The translations under genes were made by a program, and so were the position numbers. A stretch of DNA of 36,522 bases from Acidobacteriota bacterium. Lineage in GTDB: Bacteria > Acidobacteriota > Terriglobia > Bryobacterales > UBA6623. This document shows positions 25,647-33,242 of this stretch, one piece after another (the first letter of the stretch is position 1; the number at the start of each line of letters is the position of its first letter). The notes beneath the pieces are model-generated. The model made no database searches and was not told the DNA's origin. It saw only the letters and a list, made by a program, of their open reading frames with translations. Location: contig JAQCLD010000039.1 of assembly GCA_027592785.1 (NCBI GenBank), positions 1-36,522 on the forward strand, in the 5' to 3' direction.

Positions 25647-26546
25647 ATGTTCCCGCCCAAAACCGTGCGCGTTCCCGCATCCAGCGCCAATCTGGGACCG
25701 GGGTTCGACGCGTTTGGCATCGCGCTTTCGCTTTACCTCGATTGCCGAATTCAGCCTGCCGAGCGACTGTCGATTCGCTATACGGGCCGCGACGCGCAGG
25801 CGATTCCCTGGGACGCTTCCAATCTAATTTGGAGGACTGCGGTCGAAGTAGCCGAGTCGCAAGGGAGCAAGATGCCGGCAATTGAGATGGCGGCCGAGAA
25901 CGGCATCCCGCTGGGCAAGGGGCTGGGATCGAGCGCAGCGGCGCTAGTGGCCGGTGTAGCGATCGCAAACTGCGCGTTGGATCTGGGATGGGATGACCGA
26001 CGTGTTCTCGACGTGGCGGCGCGCATGGAGGGCCATCCCGACAATGTGGCGGCAGCGGTGCTGGGCTCGTTTACGACGGCGGCGATTGGGTCGAACGGCG
26101 TGACGCGGGCGATTCGATTGGAGATTCCGGACGCGTTTTCGGTGGCGGTGGTGTGTCCCGATTTTGAGCTAGCGACGAAGGTAATGCGCGGCGTGCTGCC
26201 CAACGTGTACTCGAAGGAAGATGCGGTGTTCAATCTGCAGCGAGCGACGCTGCTCGTGGCGGCTTTCGCGACAGGATCGCGGGATGCCTTCCCGGATGCG
26301 CTGGCCGACCGTCTGCATCAGCCCTACCGCATGGGACAGGTGCCGGGCATGGAAGAGATTCTCAACCTACGACTGCCCGGACTGTTGGGATGCGCATTGA
26401 GCGGGGCGGGACCGTCGATCTTGGTGCTTTACGAGACCGGGAGCGATGAGACGGTGGAAGCGGTGAAGCGCACGTTCGAGAAGGCTGGACGGTCGGCGGA
26501 AGTGATCTGGACGACGATCGACCGAAACGGATTGACAGTCTTCTGA
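25647..26546 (+). CDS. thrB: Homoserine kinase
   Basis: A GHMP-family kinase that phosphorylates homoserine in threonine synthesis. The 299-residue length is standard. It begins with VRVPASSANLGPGFDAFG, the family's N-terminal signature, and has the ATP loop IPLGKGLGSSAAA (87-99), followed by EGHPDNVAAA and the C-terminal GCALSGAGPSILVL motif. The other threonine genes (hom, thrC) are not present here. Its upstream region has a TATAAT nine bases from the ATG but no Shine-Dalgarno, suggesting leaderless expression. A hairpin after the stop probably ends transcription from both this gene and the convergent OB-like gene. Confidence 0.95.
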   Translation: MFPPKTVRVPASSANLGPGFDAFGIALSLYLDCRIQPAERLSIRYTGRDAQAIPWDASNLIWRTAVEVAESQGSKMPAIEMAAENGIPLGKGLGSSAAALVAGVAIANCALDLGWDDRRVLDVAARMEGHPDNVAAAVLGSFTTAAIGSNGVTRAIRLEIPDAFSVAVVCPDFELATKVMRGVLPNVYSKEDAVFNLQRATLLVAAFATGSRDAFPDALADRLHQPYRMGQVPGMEEILNLRLPGLLGCALSGAGPSILVLYETGSDETVEAVKRTFEKAGRSAEVIWTTIDRNGLTVF

Positions 26547-26567
26547 TTTAGATCAAGAGGAACGCAA

Positions 26568-26608
26568 AATGGCCGAGACGCTCGCGCACCTCGGCCATTC
26601 GTTGTTTC
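26568..26608. terminator. Bidirectional terminator between thrB and the OB-like gene
   Basis: AATGGCCGAG (26568-26577) pairs perfectly with CTCGGCCATT (26590-26599) around a 12-base loop. On the plus strand a T-rich tail (CGTTGTTTC) follows; on the minus strand the stem is followed by TTGCGTTCC after an A/T run, so it can serve both convergent genes. Confidence 0.75.
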
Positions 26609-26622
26609 TAGTCGAAAGCTAG

Positions 26623-26931
26623 TTAGCTAGCCTTTTCGATCGCGGTGACGGTGAGCTTGCCATCCGCTTCGGTTCCGGTGACCTTGACTTTCTCGCCAGC
26701 GAGAGCAGTTACTTTGTCTTGGTTCGAAACTTCGAGGACCTTTCCGTCAGCGGTGACGATGACGGCCGCTTCACCGCCGGTGATGCAGGACTTGGCGCAG
26801 CCAGCGTGACCCGCTCCCGCCTTGCCGCCAGCGGCGCACTTGGCGTCGGTAACGAATCCGGTGTACTCGGCCGCGAACGACAGACCAGCGGTCAGGACCA
26901 ACATGCTAGCTACAGTGATAAAACGCTTCAT
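26623..26931 (-). CDS. Small exported OB-fold-like protein
   Basis: A 102-residue secreted protein. The signal peptide is MKRFITVASMLVLTAGLSFA; the mature part begins EYTGFVTDAKCAAGG and has three cysteines (KCAAGG, AGCAKSC), then short beta strands ending VKVTGTEADGKLTVTAIEKAS. This pattern (G-x-VTD-x-x-C near the N-terminus and an LAGEKVKVTG strand) is common in acidobacterial exported proteins with a small OB-like barrel; function is unknown. I chose ATG 26931 because GGAGG precedes it and a clean signal peptide follows; the frame to 27018 is rejected. A good promoter and a dyad lie upstream (26990-27040). Confidence 0.85.
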   Translation of the reverse strand: MKRFITVASMLVLTAGLSFAAEYTGFVTDAKCAAGGKAGAGHAGCAKSCITGGEAAVIVTADGKVLEVSNQDKVTALAGEKVKVTGTEADGKLTVTAIEKAS

Positions 26932-26989
26932 GATTCTCAGTTCCTCCAGTAGGGCCCAGCGGTAGGGCGACCGCTTCTCAATGCCGATA

Positions 26990-27018
26990 AGTATAGCCAA
27001 TCCCCCCGGGTGTGGCAA
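26990..27018 (-). promoter_or_regulatory. Promoter of the OB-like exported protein gene
   Basis: On the minus strand TTGCCA (27013-27018), a 17-base spacer and TATACT (26990-26995) give 5-of-6 matches to both sigma-70 boxes. Transcription would start near 26983, leaving a leader of about 50 bases that holds the GGAGG ribosome binding site. It lies just after the mdh stop, so this gene need not depend on icd-mdh read-through. Confidence 0.7.
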
Positions 27019-27021
27019 ATT

Positions 27022-27040
27022 GTCGCATGTAACATGTGAC
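27022..27040. promoter_or_regulatory. 19-base dyad between mdh and the OB-like gene promoter
   Basis: GTCGCATGT (27022-27030) and ACATGTGAC (27032-27040) form an inverted repeat around one A, with one G-T mismatch. It lies three bases upstream of the -35 box of the OB-like gene and two bases past the mdh stop. The one-base centre argues for a dimeric regulator site more than a terminator. No binding protein can be named. Confidence 0.4.
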
Positions 27041-27042
27041 GT

Positions 27043-27978
27043 TTAACCCAAATGAGGGCGTAGGACGTCCACCAGATCTTGAACGGCGGCAGCGCTGTTC
27101 TTGAGGGCCGCTGACTCGTCGGCGGTCAAGGTCAATTGGTAGATCTGTTCGATGCCGCGAACGCCGAGCTTAACCGGGACGCCGATGAAGAGGCCGTCGA
27201 CCCCGTATTCGCCCTCAAGCAGCGCCGTGCAAGGCAGGACCTTTTTCTTGTCTTTGAGGATTGACTCGACCATCTCGACCGTGGCCGCCGCCGGAGCATA
27301 GAAGGCACTGCCGGTCTTGAGGTAGGCGACGATCTCAGCTCCGCCCTTGCGGGTGCGGTCGACGATCGCTGCCAACTTATCGGCCTCAACGAGATCGGTG
27401 ATCGGGATTCCGGCGACTGACGTGGAGCTGAGCAGCGGCACCATCGTATCGCCATGGCCGCCAAGCACAAAGGCCGTGACGTTCTCGACGGAGACGTCGC
27501 AAGCTTCAGCGAGAAAGGTGCGGAAACGGGCGGTATCGAGGACTCCGGCCATGCCGACGACGCGGTTCTTGGGGAAGCCGGACACGCTAAGAGCGACGTG
27601 GCACATGGCATCCAAGGGATTGGCCACAACGACGATGATGGCGTTGGGCGAATACTTGACGGCCTGCGAGATGCAACTCTTGACGATCTCGTAGTTTTTC
27701 ATCAGAAGATCGTCGCGGCTCATCCCGGGTTTGCGGGGGAAACCGGCGGTCTGAATGATGATGTCGGAGTTAGCGGTCTCCTCGTAGCTGTTGGTGCCGA
27801 AGATCTTAACGTCGCAGCCTTCGATGGGACACGCTTCGGCCATATCCAGGCCCTTGCCCTGAGGAATGCCCTCCGAGATGTCGACTAGGACGACGTCGGC
27901 GAGTTCTTTGTTGGCCAAGAACATGGCGCAGGTGGCGCCTACGTTGCCGGCTCCGATGACGGTGACTTTTTTGCGCAT
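27043..27978 (-). CDS. mdh: Malate dehydrogenase (LDH-like type)
   Basis: This TCA-cycle enzyme interconverts malate and oxaloacetate with NAD. The 311-residue protein has the Rossmann GAGNVGA (9-15), Asp33 in VDISEG for NAD preference, Arg82 in [10 protein letters not shown] (Arg marks malate rather than lactate specificity) with Arg88, Asn120 in VANPLD, Asp148 and Arg151, and the catalytic His175 in GGHGDTMVP. It is 30 bases downstream of icd on the same strand, so the two TCA enzymes are likely co-transcribed. GAGAGGA precedes the ATG at a suitable distance. Confidence 0.96.
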   Translation of the reverse strand: MRKKVTVIGAGNVGATCAMFLANKELADVVLVDISEGIPQGKGLDMAEACPIEGCDVKIFGTNSYEETANSDIIIQTAGFPRKPGMSRDDLLMKNYEIVKSCISQAVKYSPNAIIVVVANPLDAMCHVALSVSGFPKNRVVGMAGVLDTARFRTFLAEACDVSVENVTAFVLGGHGDTMVPLLSSTSVAGIPITDLVEADKLAAIVDRTRKGGAEIVAYLKTGSAFYAPAAATVEMVESILKDKKKVLPCTALLEGEYGVDGLFIGVPVKLGVRGIEQIYQLTLTADESAALKNSAAAVQDLVDVLRPHLG

Positions 27979-28008
27979 GATTCCTCTCGTTTCTGCTGGG
28001 TGGCGGAT

Positions 28009-29247
28009 CTAGTCCATATGAGCGATGATCGCGTCGGCGAACTCGCTGGTTCCGACTTTGGTCGCGCCTTCCATTTGGCGGTGCAAGTCGTAGGTGACGG
28101 TTTTGGCGGAGATGGCCCCGGAGACTCCTCTTTCGATACGGTCAGCGGTGTCTGTCCAGCCTAGGAAGCGGAACATCATCACACCCGACAGGATGACGCT
28201 GGAGGGATTGATTTGGTTCTTGTCGGCGTACTTGGGAGCGGTTCCGTGGGTGGCCTCGAAGATGGCGTACTCGTCGCCGACGTTGGCGCCCGGCGCGAGG
28301 CCGAGTCCGCCGACTTGAGCGGCGCAAGCGTCGGAGATGTAATCGCCGTTAAGGTTGGTGGTGGCGATGACGTCGTACTCGGCAGGACGCAGAATCAACT
28401 GCTGGAACATGGCATCGGCGATGCGATCGTTGATCAGGATCTTGCCTTCGGCGGATGCGCCATCCCAGACTTCGGACTCGAGCACGACGTGTTCGCGGAA
28501 CTCCTGGGTGGCGACTTCGTAGCCCCAGTCGCGGAAACCGCCCTCAGTGAACTTCTGGATATTGCCCTTGTGGACGAGCGTGACGCTCTTGCGACCGTTG
28601 TCGACGGCGTACTGAATCGCCGCGCGGACGAGACGCTTGGAGCCGGTGATGGATATCGGCTTGATGCCGATGGCGGAATCCGCGGGGATGCTGCAGCCCA
28701 TTTCTCCGTTGAGGAAAGCGAGGACTTTTTTTACGCCGTCGGAGCCTTGTTGCCACTCGATGCCGGCGTAGACGTCTTCGGTGTTCTCGCGGAAGATGAC
28801 GACGTCGAGTTGGTCGGGCTCCTTGACCGGCGAAGGCACCCCTTCGTACCAGCGGACGGGGCGAATGCAGCTATACAGCGTGAGCAGCTGGCGGAGAGCC
28901 ACATTGAGACTGCGGATGCCGCCGCCGACAGGAGTCGTCAGCGGGCCCTTGATGGCGACGCGGAACTCTTTGATGGCTTCGAGGGTGTCATCGGGCAACC
29001 AGTTATTGAATTGATCGAAGGCCTTTTGACCTGCGAATATCTCATACCAGACGATCTTCTTGGATCCGCCGAAGGATTTCTCGACTGCGGCGTCGAAAAC
29101 CTTCCGAGAGGCTTTCCAGATATCTCGTCCCGTGCCGTCGCCCTCGATGAAGGGGATGATCGGGTTGTTGGGAATGAGGAACTTGCCGCCTTCGACCCGG
29201 ATCGTTTGACCGTCCGTTGGGACAGGAATGCCGTTATATGCTGCCAT
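28009..29247 (-). CDS. icd: NADP-dependent isocitrate dehydrogenase
   Basis: It decarboxylates isocitrate to 2-oxoglutarate in the TCA cycle. The 412-residue protein has the monofunctional homodimer layout. [13 protein letters not shown] contains Ser113, which matches in number the E. coli serine phosphorylated by AceK, although no aceK is seen here. Tyr160 (TEDVYAG) and Lys227 (VHKGNI) fit the catalytic pair. [15 protein letters not shown] carries Lys339 and Tyr340, the signature of NADP rather than NAD use. AGAGAGAAG precedes the ATG at 29247. It is the first gene of the icd-mdh pair. Confidence 0.96.
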   Translation of the reverse strand: MAAYNGIPVPTDGQTIRVEGGKFLIPNNPIIPFIEGDGTGRDIWKASRKVFDAAVEKSFGGSKKIVWYEIFAGQKAFDQFNNWLPDDTLEAIKEFRVAIKGPLTTPVGGGIRSLNVALRQLLTLYSCIRPVRWYEGVPSPVKEPDQLDVVIFRENTEDVYAGIEWQQGSDGVKKVLAFLNGEMGCSIPADSAIGIKPISITGSKRLVRAAIQYAVDNGRKSVTLVHKGNIQKFTEGGFRDWGYEVATQEFREHVVLESEVWDGASAEGKILINDRIADAMFQQLILRPAEYDVIATTNLNGDYISDACAAQVGGLGLAPGANVGDEYAIFEATHGTAPKYADKNQINPSSVILSGVMMFRFLGWTDTADRIERGVSGAISAKTVTYDLHRQMEGATKVGTSEFADAIIAHMD

Positions 29248-29412
29248 TTCTTCTCTCTGTTGGGGGTGCTCACCAAAAGCCGCCGCGCGCGCCTCTAGTC
29301 AAGCCCGAAAGGCCTTAAATGGTAGCAATCGGACGAAGCTGCCAGCAACGCTAGCCCCATCGGCCAAATTGGTCTAAAGCTTTGAGACGCCCCGGCCGAT
29401 AGACCAAGCGCT

Positions 29413-29742
29413 ATGAGGCAACAACAAATTGACCGGCGGGGCGCGGCGCGGAGACGCGTCGATCTACCGAACGCAGTCGAGATACGGGTGTACGGCGACG
29501 ACGGGCCTTCACGGCCGATCGTTACGAAACTCGTGGATACGTCTGCAGGAGGAGTTGGAGTTGAGACGTTCACTCGTCTGAGAACGGGAACACGGGTCTC
29601 GGTGAAGGCTAACCTGCAGTCCGCGGACTTGGCGCTGGCGCTGAGCGGTGAAGGCCTGGTGGCCAACTCACGCGAGGTCGGCCCCGGGCGCTACATCATA
29701 GGGCTGGAATTGCGGCAAGTCAGCTACGCTCGCGCTTCTTAG
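29413..29742 (+). CDS. Small PilZ-domain protein
   Basis: A single-domain 109-residue PilZ protein, a likely cyclic-di-GMP receptor. The two binding motifs are present: an arginine-rich RxxxR region (DRRGAARRRV, residues 7-16) and a DTSAGGVG segment (about 42-49) matching D/NxSxxG. Remaining strands (RVSVKANL, RYIIGLELRQV) fit the six-stranded barrel. With no fused output domain, it would act on a partner such as a motility, secretion or polysaccharide machine; none is adjacent. Its TAG overlaps the stop of the convergent FG-GAP gene by four bases (TTAG). Confidence 0.85.
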   Translation: MRQQQIDRRGAARRRVDLPNAVEIRVYGDDGPSRPIVTKLVDTSAGGVGVETFTRLRTGTRVSVKANLQSADLALALSGEGLVANSREVGPGRYIIGLELRQVSYARAS

Positions 29743-31108
29743 GGGAGCGGCAAAGCAAGACTCTCGCTCGATACGCGGCGAGCCGGAAGGAACCGGACAA
29801 CCGCATCAGGGGAGTGGAGTTGCTGCAACCAAAACAGGCCGTCGAGGGCGCCGCTATCGCTGCGAACGACGATGAGGTCGATGTCGCCGTCGCCGTCGGC
29901 ATCAGTGGGAAGGAGCGCGCCGAAGCGACCACGCTCGCGCCGGAAGATATCGTGCCGAATCCAGGCGCCTGTACCCTCGCCGGGGCTTTGCAGCCAGGCG
30001 ATTCGACCGGCGGGCGCACCCATATTGATCTGCTCGGGCTCGACTTCGCTGTCTTTCTCGCTCGGACCGGAGCCTTGCGAGCCGACAATTAGGTCATTGT
30101 CGCCATCGCCGTCAATATCCGCGGCGGCGAGACCTGCCACTCCGTCGAGCCCGAAGTCGCCTACCGTGCGGTACGACCAGGCCTGACTTGTCGTGGGCCC
30201 CTGGGTGAATACGACGACAATGCCCGCGTCCAACGCCGCAGCAACATCGAGCCGGGAGTCGCCATTGAGATCGGCCAGCGTAGGAGAGTGGATGTCGCCG
30301 GAGAAGCCTTCGACTAACGAAGACTGCGGTTGCAAGGCGATGCGGGAACCGCTTGAAACGTTACGAAACCACAATACGTCGCCCAGGGCGCTTGCGCCCG
30401 CAAAGAAATCCGTGTCGCCGTCGCCGTCGAGATCGCCGGGAAGGGCGAATGTGGCGTTCTCTTGACTCGCCAAGGACTCTTCTGTCCAGGCTTCTTCGTC
30501 GAGCGGGTCCGCGCCGGGAATCAAGCGGACCATCGCCGGGAATTCGCCGATCGAGAACGGCTGAAGTCCAACAATCTCCGGTTTTCCGTCACCGTTCAAA
30601 TCGACCACGTCGATGGAAAGCCATTCGCTCCTGGCAACGACGGGATAGATGCGTGCCAACGGAACCCGGGCTTGGATTGGCCAGGGCTCTGGAGGTAGAG
30701 GATGCCATTGGTACCGGCGGCGACGACGTCATCCCAGCCGTCTCCGTTGATGTCGCCGGTGGCCACGTCGAAGATTCCGAGGGCATCGTCAGACTCGGCA
30801 AGAGTCAACAAGAACTTCTCAGCAGAGTCTTCGGTGGAGTAAGCAACGCGCAGGTAGCGGGATTCCTGATAGGCGGTTACGATATCGGGCCGTTCGTCGC
30901 CGTCGAGGTTACCAATGGCAAGGGCATGAGCTCCCCGGAGGGGAACACCGGACGTCCTTTGGTCGTCGATGAGGTTCTCACGCCACGAAATCGTTAGATT
31001 TTCGGCGTTGCGCGCTTCAGTATCGACGTCCTGGATGGGGGTCCAGGGTGGAGCTTCAGAACTGCAGCCAGCGAGCAGTACTATGGGTACGATTAGAAAT
31101 CCTCTCAC
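29739..31108 (-). pseudogene. FG-GAP/VCBS-repeat lipoprotein gene, interrupted by a frameshift
   Basis: The reading begins at GTG 31108 with a lipoprotein signal (VRGFLIVPIVLLAGC, lipobox LAGC). Repeats of FG-GAP type with calcium-loop DxDGDG motifs follow: NLDGDERPDIV, DINGDGWDDVV. After LYLQSPGQSKPGFRW the frame runs into an unrelated tail and stops at 30596. The repeat series resumes in the -1 frame from about 30659 (ARIYPVVARSEWLSIDV, then DLNGDGKPEIV, DLDGDGDTDFF, DIDGDGDNDLI, DADGDGDIDLI) to 29739. One base gained or lost around 30640-30700 would give a continuous protein of about 455 residues. It could be a true pseudogene, a sequencing error or programmed slippage; no classic slippery heptamer is obvious. 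Confidence 0.8.
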
Positions 31109-31228
31109 GGGTCCACTGTACTTCTCTGAGGGGCTGCTGGCAATCGGCAAAAGGCCTGAGTATGGCGGGAGAGGGCGAAAATAGTACCAACGTTTTGGCG
31201 GCCAATGGAGTAATACATTACAGACGCG

Positions 31229-31864
31229 ATGGCAGGGCACTTATTCTTTGACTCAAACGGCTGCATTCTGTGGATGCAGAACCGGGAAGCGCGGCCGAGA
31301 ACAAATACGGTTGAGTTGGCGCTACAAGCGAAGAAGGGCGATCCGGCGGCGTTCGACCGGTTGATGGAGTTAGAGCAGGCGCGTGTTGTGCGCATGGCTA
31401 GCCGGTTGCTTGTGAAGAGCGACGACGCATCCGACGCCGCTCAGGAAGTCTTCCTGCGCCTCTACCGACACATTGAAAGATTTGACCCAGCGCAACACTG
31501 GGACGCGTGGGTTTACCGCATTTGCGTCAACGTCTGCCGCGATCTGAACCGAAAGCGGCGCTGGCGGAGTCTGCTGTCACTCGACGCCTGGCTAGAAGCA
31601 GGCGGGGCGACTCCGGTTTCGGTTAGGCGGGCCGATGAGGGCGTGAACGCGAGCGAGCTTAGGCGCTCGTTGCAAGAAGGTCTCCGTCTATTGCCGGAGA
31701 AGGAACGAGCGGCGCTTGTTTTGCGGGACGTCGAGGGACTTGCGGCAGCGGAGGCCGCAGTGGCGTTGGGCGTGCGGGAGGCGACGGTACGGTCGCAAGC
31801 ATGTCGAGCCCGGTCTCGGTTGAGAAACTTCCTGCTGCAGCGGACGGGCGGGAGCCGACTATGA
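31229..31864 (+). CDS. ECF-type RNA polymerase sigma factor
   Basis: A 211-residue sigma-70 family protein of the ECF class. Region 2 is seen at about residues 35-105 (DASDAAQEVFLRLYRHI and AWVYRICVNVCRDLNRKRRW). Region 4 lies at about 148-205, with LLPEKERAALVLRDVEGL and a helix-turn-helix in EAAVALGVREATVRSQACRARSRL. The ATG at 31229 lies 9 bases after TACATT, so its message may be leaderless; the ATG at codon 16 is an alternative. Its stop overlaps the start of the next gene (ATGA at 31861-31864), which encodes a likely anti-sigma factor, so the two proteins are translationally coupled. Confidence 0.92.
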   Translation: MAGHLFFDSNGCILWMQNREARPRTNTVELALQAKKGDPAAFDRLMELEQARVVRMASRLLVKSDDASDAAQEVFLRLYRHIERFDPAQHWDAWVYRICVNVCRDLNRKRRWRSLLSLDAWLEAGGATPVSVRRADEGVNASELRRSLQEGLRLLPEKERAALVLRDVEGLAAAEAAVALGVREATVRSQACRARSRLRNFLLQRTGGSRL

Positions 31865-32439
31865 TCTGTCGCGCAGCTAGAGCGGCGATTGAGGCGGCTG
31901 CGGAATCGGGGACATCGCCGGATTCGGTCGCTTCCCACTTGATGATTTGCGCTGAATGTCGGAGCCATTCTGAGGGCCTGCAGGCTCTGCGGCAGGAGCT
32001 ATCGAGTTGGCCAGCTGTTGTTCATGACGATGCGGTGCTGGGCGCGATTCGCGCGGGAGTACTGCAGAAGCTCGCGAGGCGGAAGCTCTGGGGACCAAGG
32101 TTCGGATGGGCGGCGGTGCTGATTGTGCCAGCAGGCGCGGTGATCGCCGGCTGGCTGATGGAGCAGAGTCGGCCGATGCCGGAGCTGGCTCGGGTCGAGC
32201 CTCCCGCCACGTCAGAGATGGCCCCAGCGATGCCGCGGGCTGAAGAGACAAAACCTACAGTGCGTGCGCCGAAGTTTGTTCAGCAGGAGCACAGATTGGA
32301 AACTCCGCCCGCGGTCCGGATCGCTGCGATTATTTCGGCGGACCCGGAAACGGGAACTACCGCCGGGATGATGTTGGAGTTGGAAAGCAGGAATCGGAAT
32401 GTCGTGCTGTATTTTCTGGCCGACAACCAAGGAGATTAG
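31861..32439 (+). CDS. Zinc-type transmembrane anti-sigma factor
   Basis: A 192-residue protein read from the overlapping ATG at 31861. The N-terminal cytoplasmic part carries the H-x3-C-x2-C zinc motif (HLMICAEC, around residues 26-33) of ZAS anti-sigma factors, with an earlier Cys3. A single membrane helix lies at about 83-101 (GWAAVLIVPAGAVIAGWLM). A Pro-rich linker and a periplasmic end follow (PAVRIAAIISADPETG, then NRNVVLYFLADNQGD). It probably holds the preceding ECF sigma factor inactive at the membrane until an envelope signal arrives. No conserved sensor domain is recognised outside. Confidence 0.87.
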   Translation: MICRAARAAIEAAAESGTSPDSVASHLMICAECRSHSEGLQALRQELSSWPAVVHDDAVLGAIRAGVLQKLARRKLWGPRFGWAAVLIVPAGAVIAGWLMEQSRPMPELARVEPPATSEMAPAMPRAEETKPTVRAPKFVQQEHRLETPPAVRIAAIISADPETGTTAGMMLELESRNRNVVLYFLADNQGD

Positions 32440-32441
32440 TA

Positions 32442-33218
32442 ATGACTCAATGGAACGTTAATCGACGGCTGCTGTTTAGTCTGGCGATGTTGGCATGTGG
32501 ACTATCGACCGCTGGCGCGCAAGATGAAACTGCAGCGGAGCCCCTCGTCCAGAAAGTCATTCGACTTGAGCATATTTCGGCTCCGCAGGCGGAGGCGGTC
32601 ATTATGCCGCTTCGTCGCGAAGCGAGCTGGTCGGTGGTTCCTGAACTCAAGTTGATATCCGTTCAAGGACCTCAGGGCGCGGTCGAGGCGATTGAGCGCT
32701 TACTCCAGGAAGTGGACGTCCCTGGACCCGAAGACGCAACGTCCGTTCGCCTGAACGTCGTGTTCACGGGATACTTGGTGGGGGCGTCCGATGCAGGGGA
32801 AAGTCAGATCCCTGAGCAGGTACGCGACGCCGTCGTGGAGTTGGGAAAGCACTTCCCGTACAAGAACTACAGCCTCTTGGAGACGTTCGGGATTCGCACG
32901 CAAGTTGGCGGCAGCGCCGAGGTGTCTGGAGTGACGACGACCGCTCCCGATCAACCGGCCATGCGCTACGAAGTCGAGATTCAGGTGGGCGACGTTTCTG
33001 AAACCGAAACGAGGAAGGTCGTTAGGATTCGTGCCCTTCGAAGCCAATGGAGACTGCCCATAGAGACGAAGCCGGACGTCTTCGTCTACGAAGAGCCTGG
33101 CTTGCGGGCCAGTTTGGACATTCCGGAAGACGTCATCGTGGTTGTGGGGAAGTCGGGCTCGGTTGGCGCATACCAAGGAATCTTCTTGTTGTTGAAGGCG
33201 GAAGTTGTCGAACCCTAG
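32442..33218 (+). CDS. Exported protein with a secretin-N-like domain
   Basis: A 258-residue secreted protein, 2 bases after the anti-sigma stop and with AAGGAG upstream, so it completes a three-gene operon. The signal peptide ends around residue 26 (LSTAGAQ). The first mature domain (VQKVIRLEHISAPQAEAVI, LKLISVQGPQGAVEAIERLL, EVDVP) matches the short beta-alpha-beta N domains of type II/III/IV secretins. The remainder (VRLNVVFTGYLVGASDAG and later beta strands) is not recognised, and no secretin pore domain follows. It could be a periplasmic ligand-binding or scaffold part of the envelope signal that the sigma/anti-sigma pair senses; that is inference. Confidence 0.78.
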   Translation: MTQWNVNRRLLFSLAMLACGLSTAGAQDETAAEPLVQKVIRLEHISAPQAEAVIMPLRREASWSVVPELKLISVQGPQGAVEAIERLLQEVDVPGPEDATSVRLNVVFTGYLVGASDAGESQIPEQVRDAVVELGKHFPYKNYSLLETFGIRTQVGGSAEVSGVTTTAPDQPAMRYEVEIQVGDVSETETRKVVRIRALRSQWRLPIETKPDVFVYEEPGLRASLDIPEDVIVVVGKSGSVGAYQGIFLLLKAEVVEP

Positions 33219-33242
33219 AGAGAGATCGGCTATGCTCTGGCC

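Noticed and set aside
28213-29298. 361-codon plus-strand frame
   Set aside because: Antisense to icd, whose protein is unambiguous.
29365-29407. TTGGTCT/AGACCAA inverted repeat before the PilZ gene
   Set aside because: Arms are only 7 bases and 27 or so bases apart, which is likely by chance.
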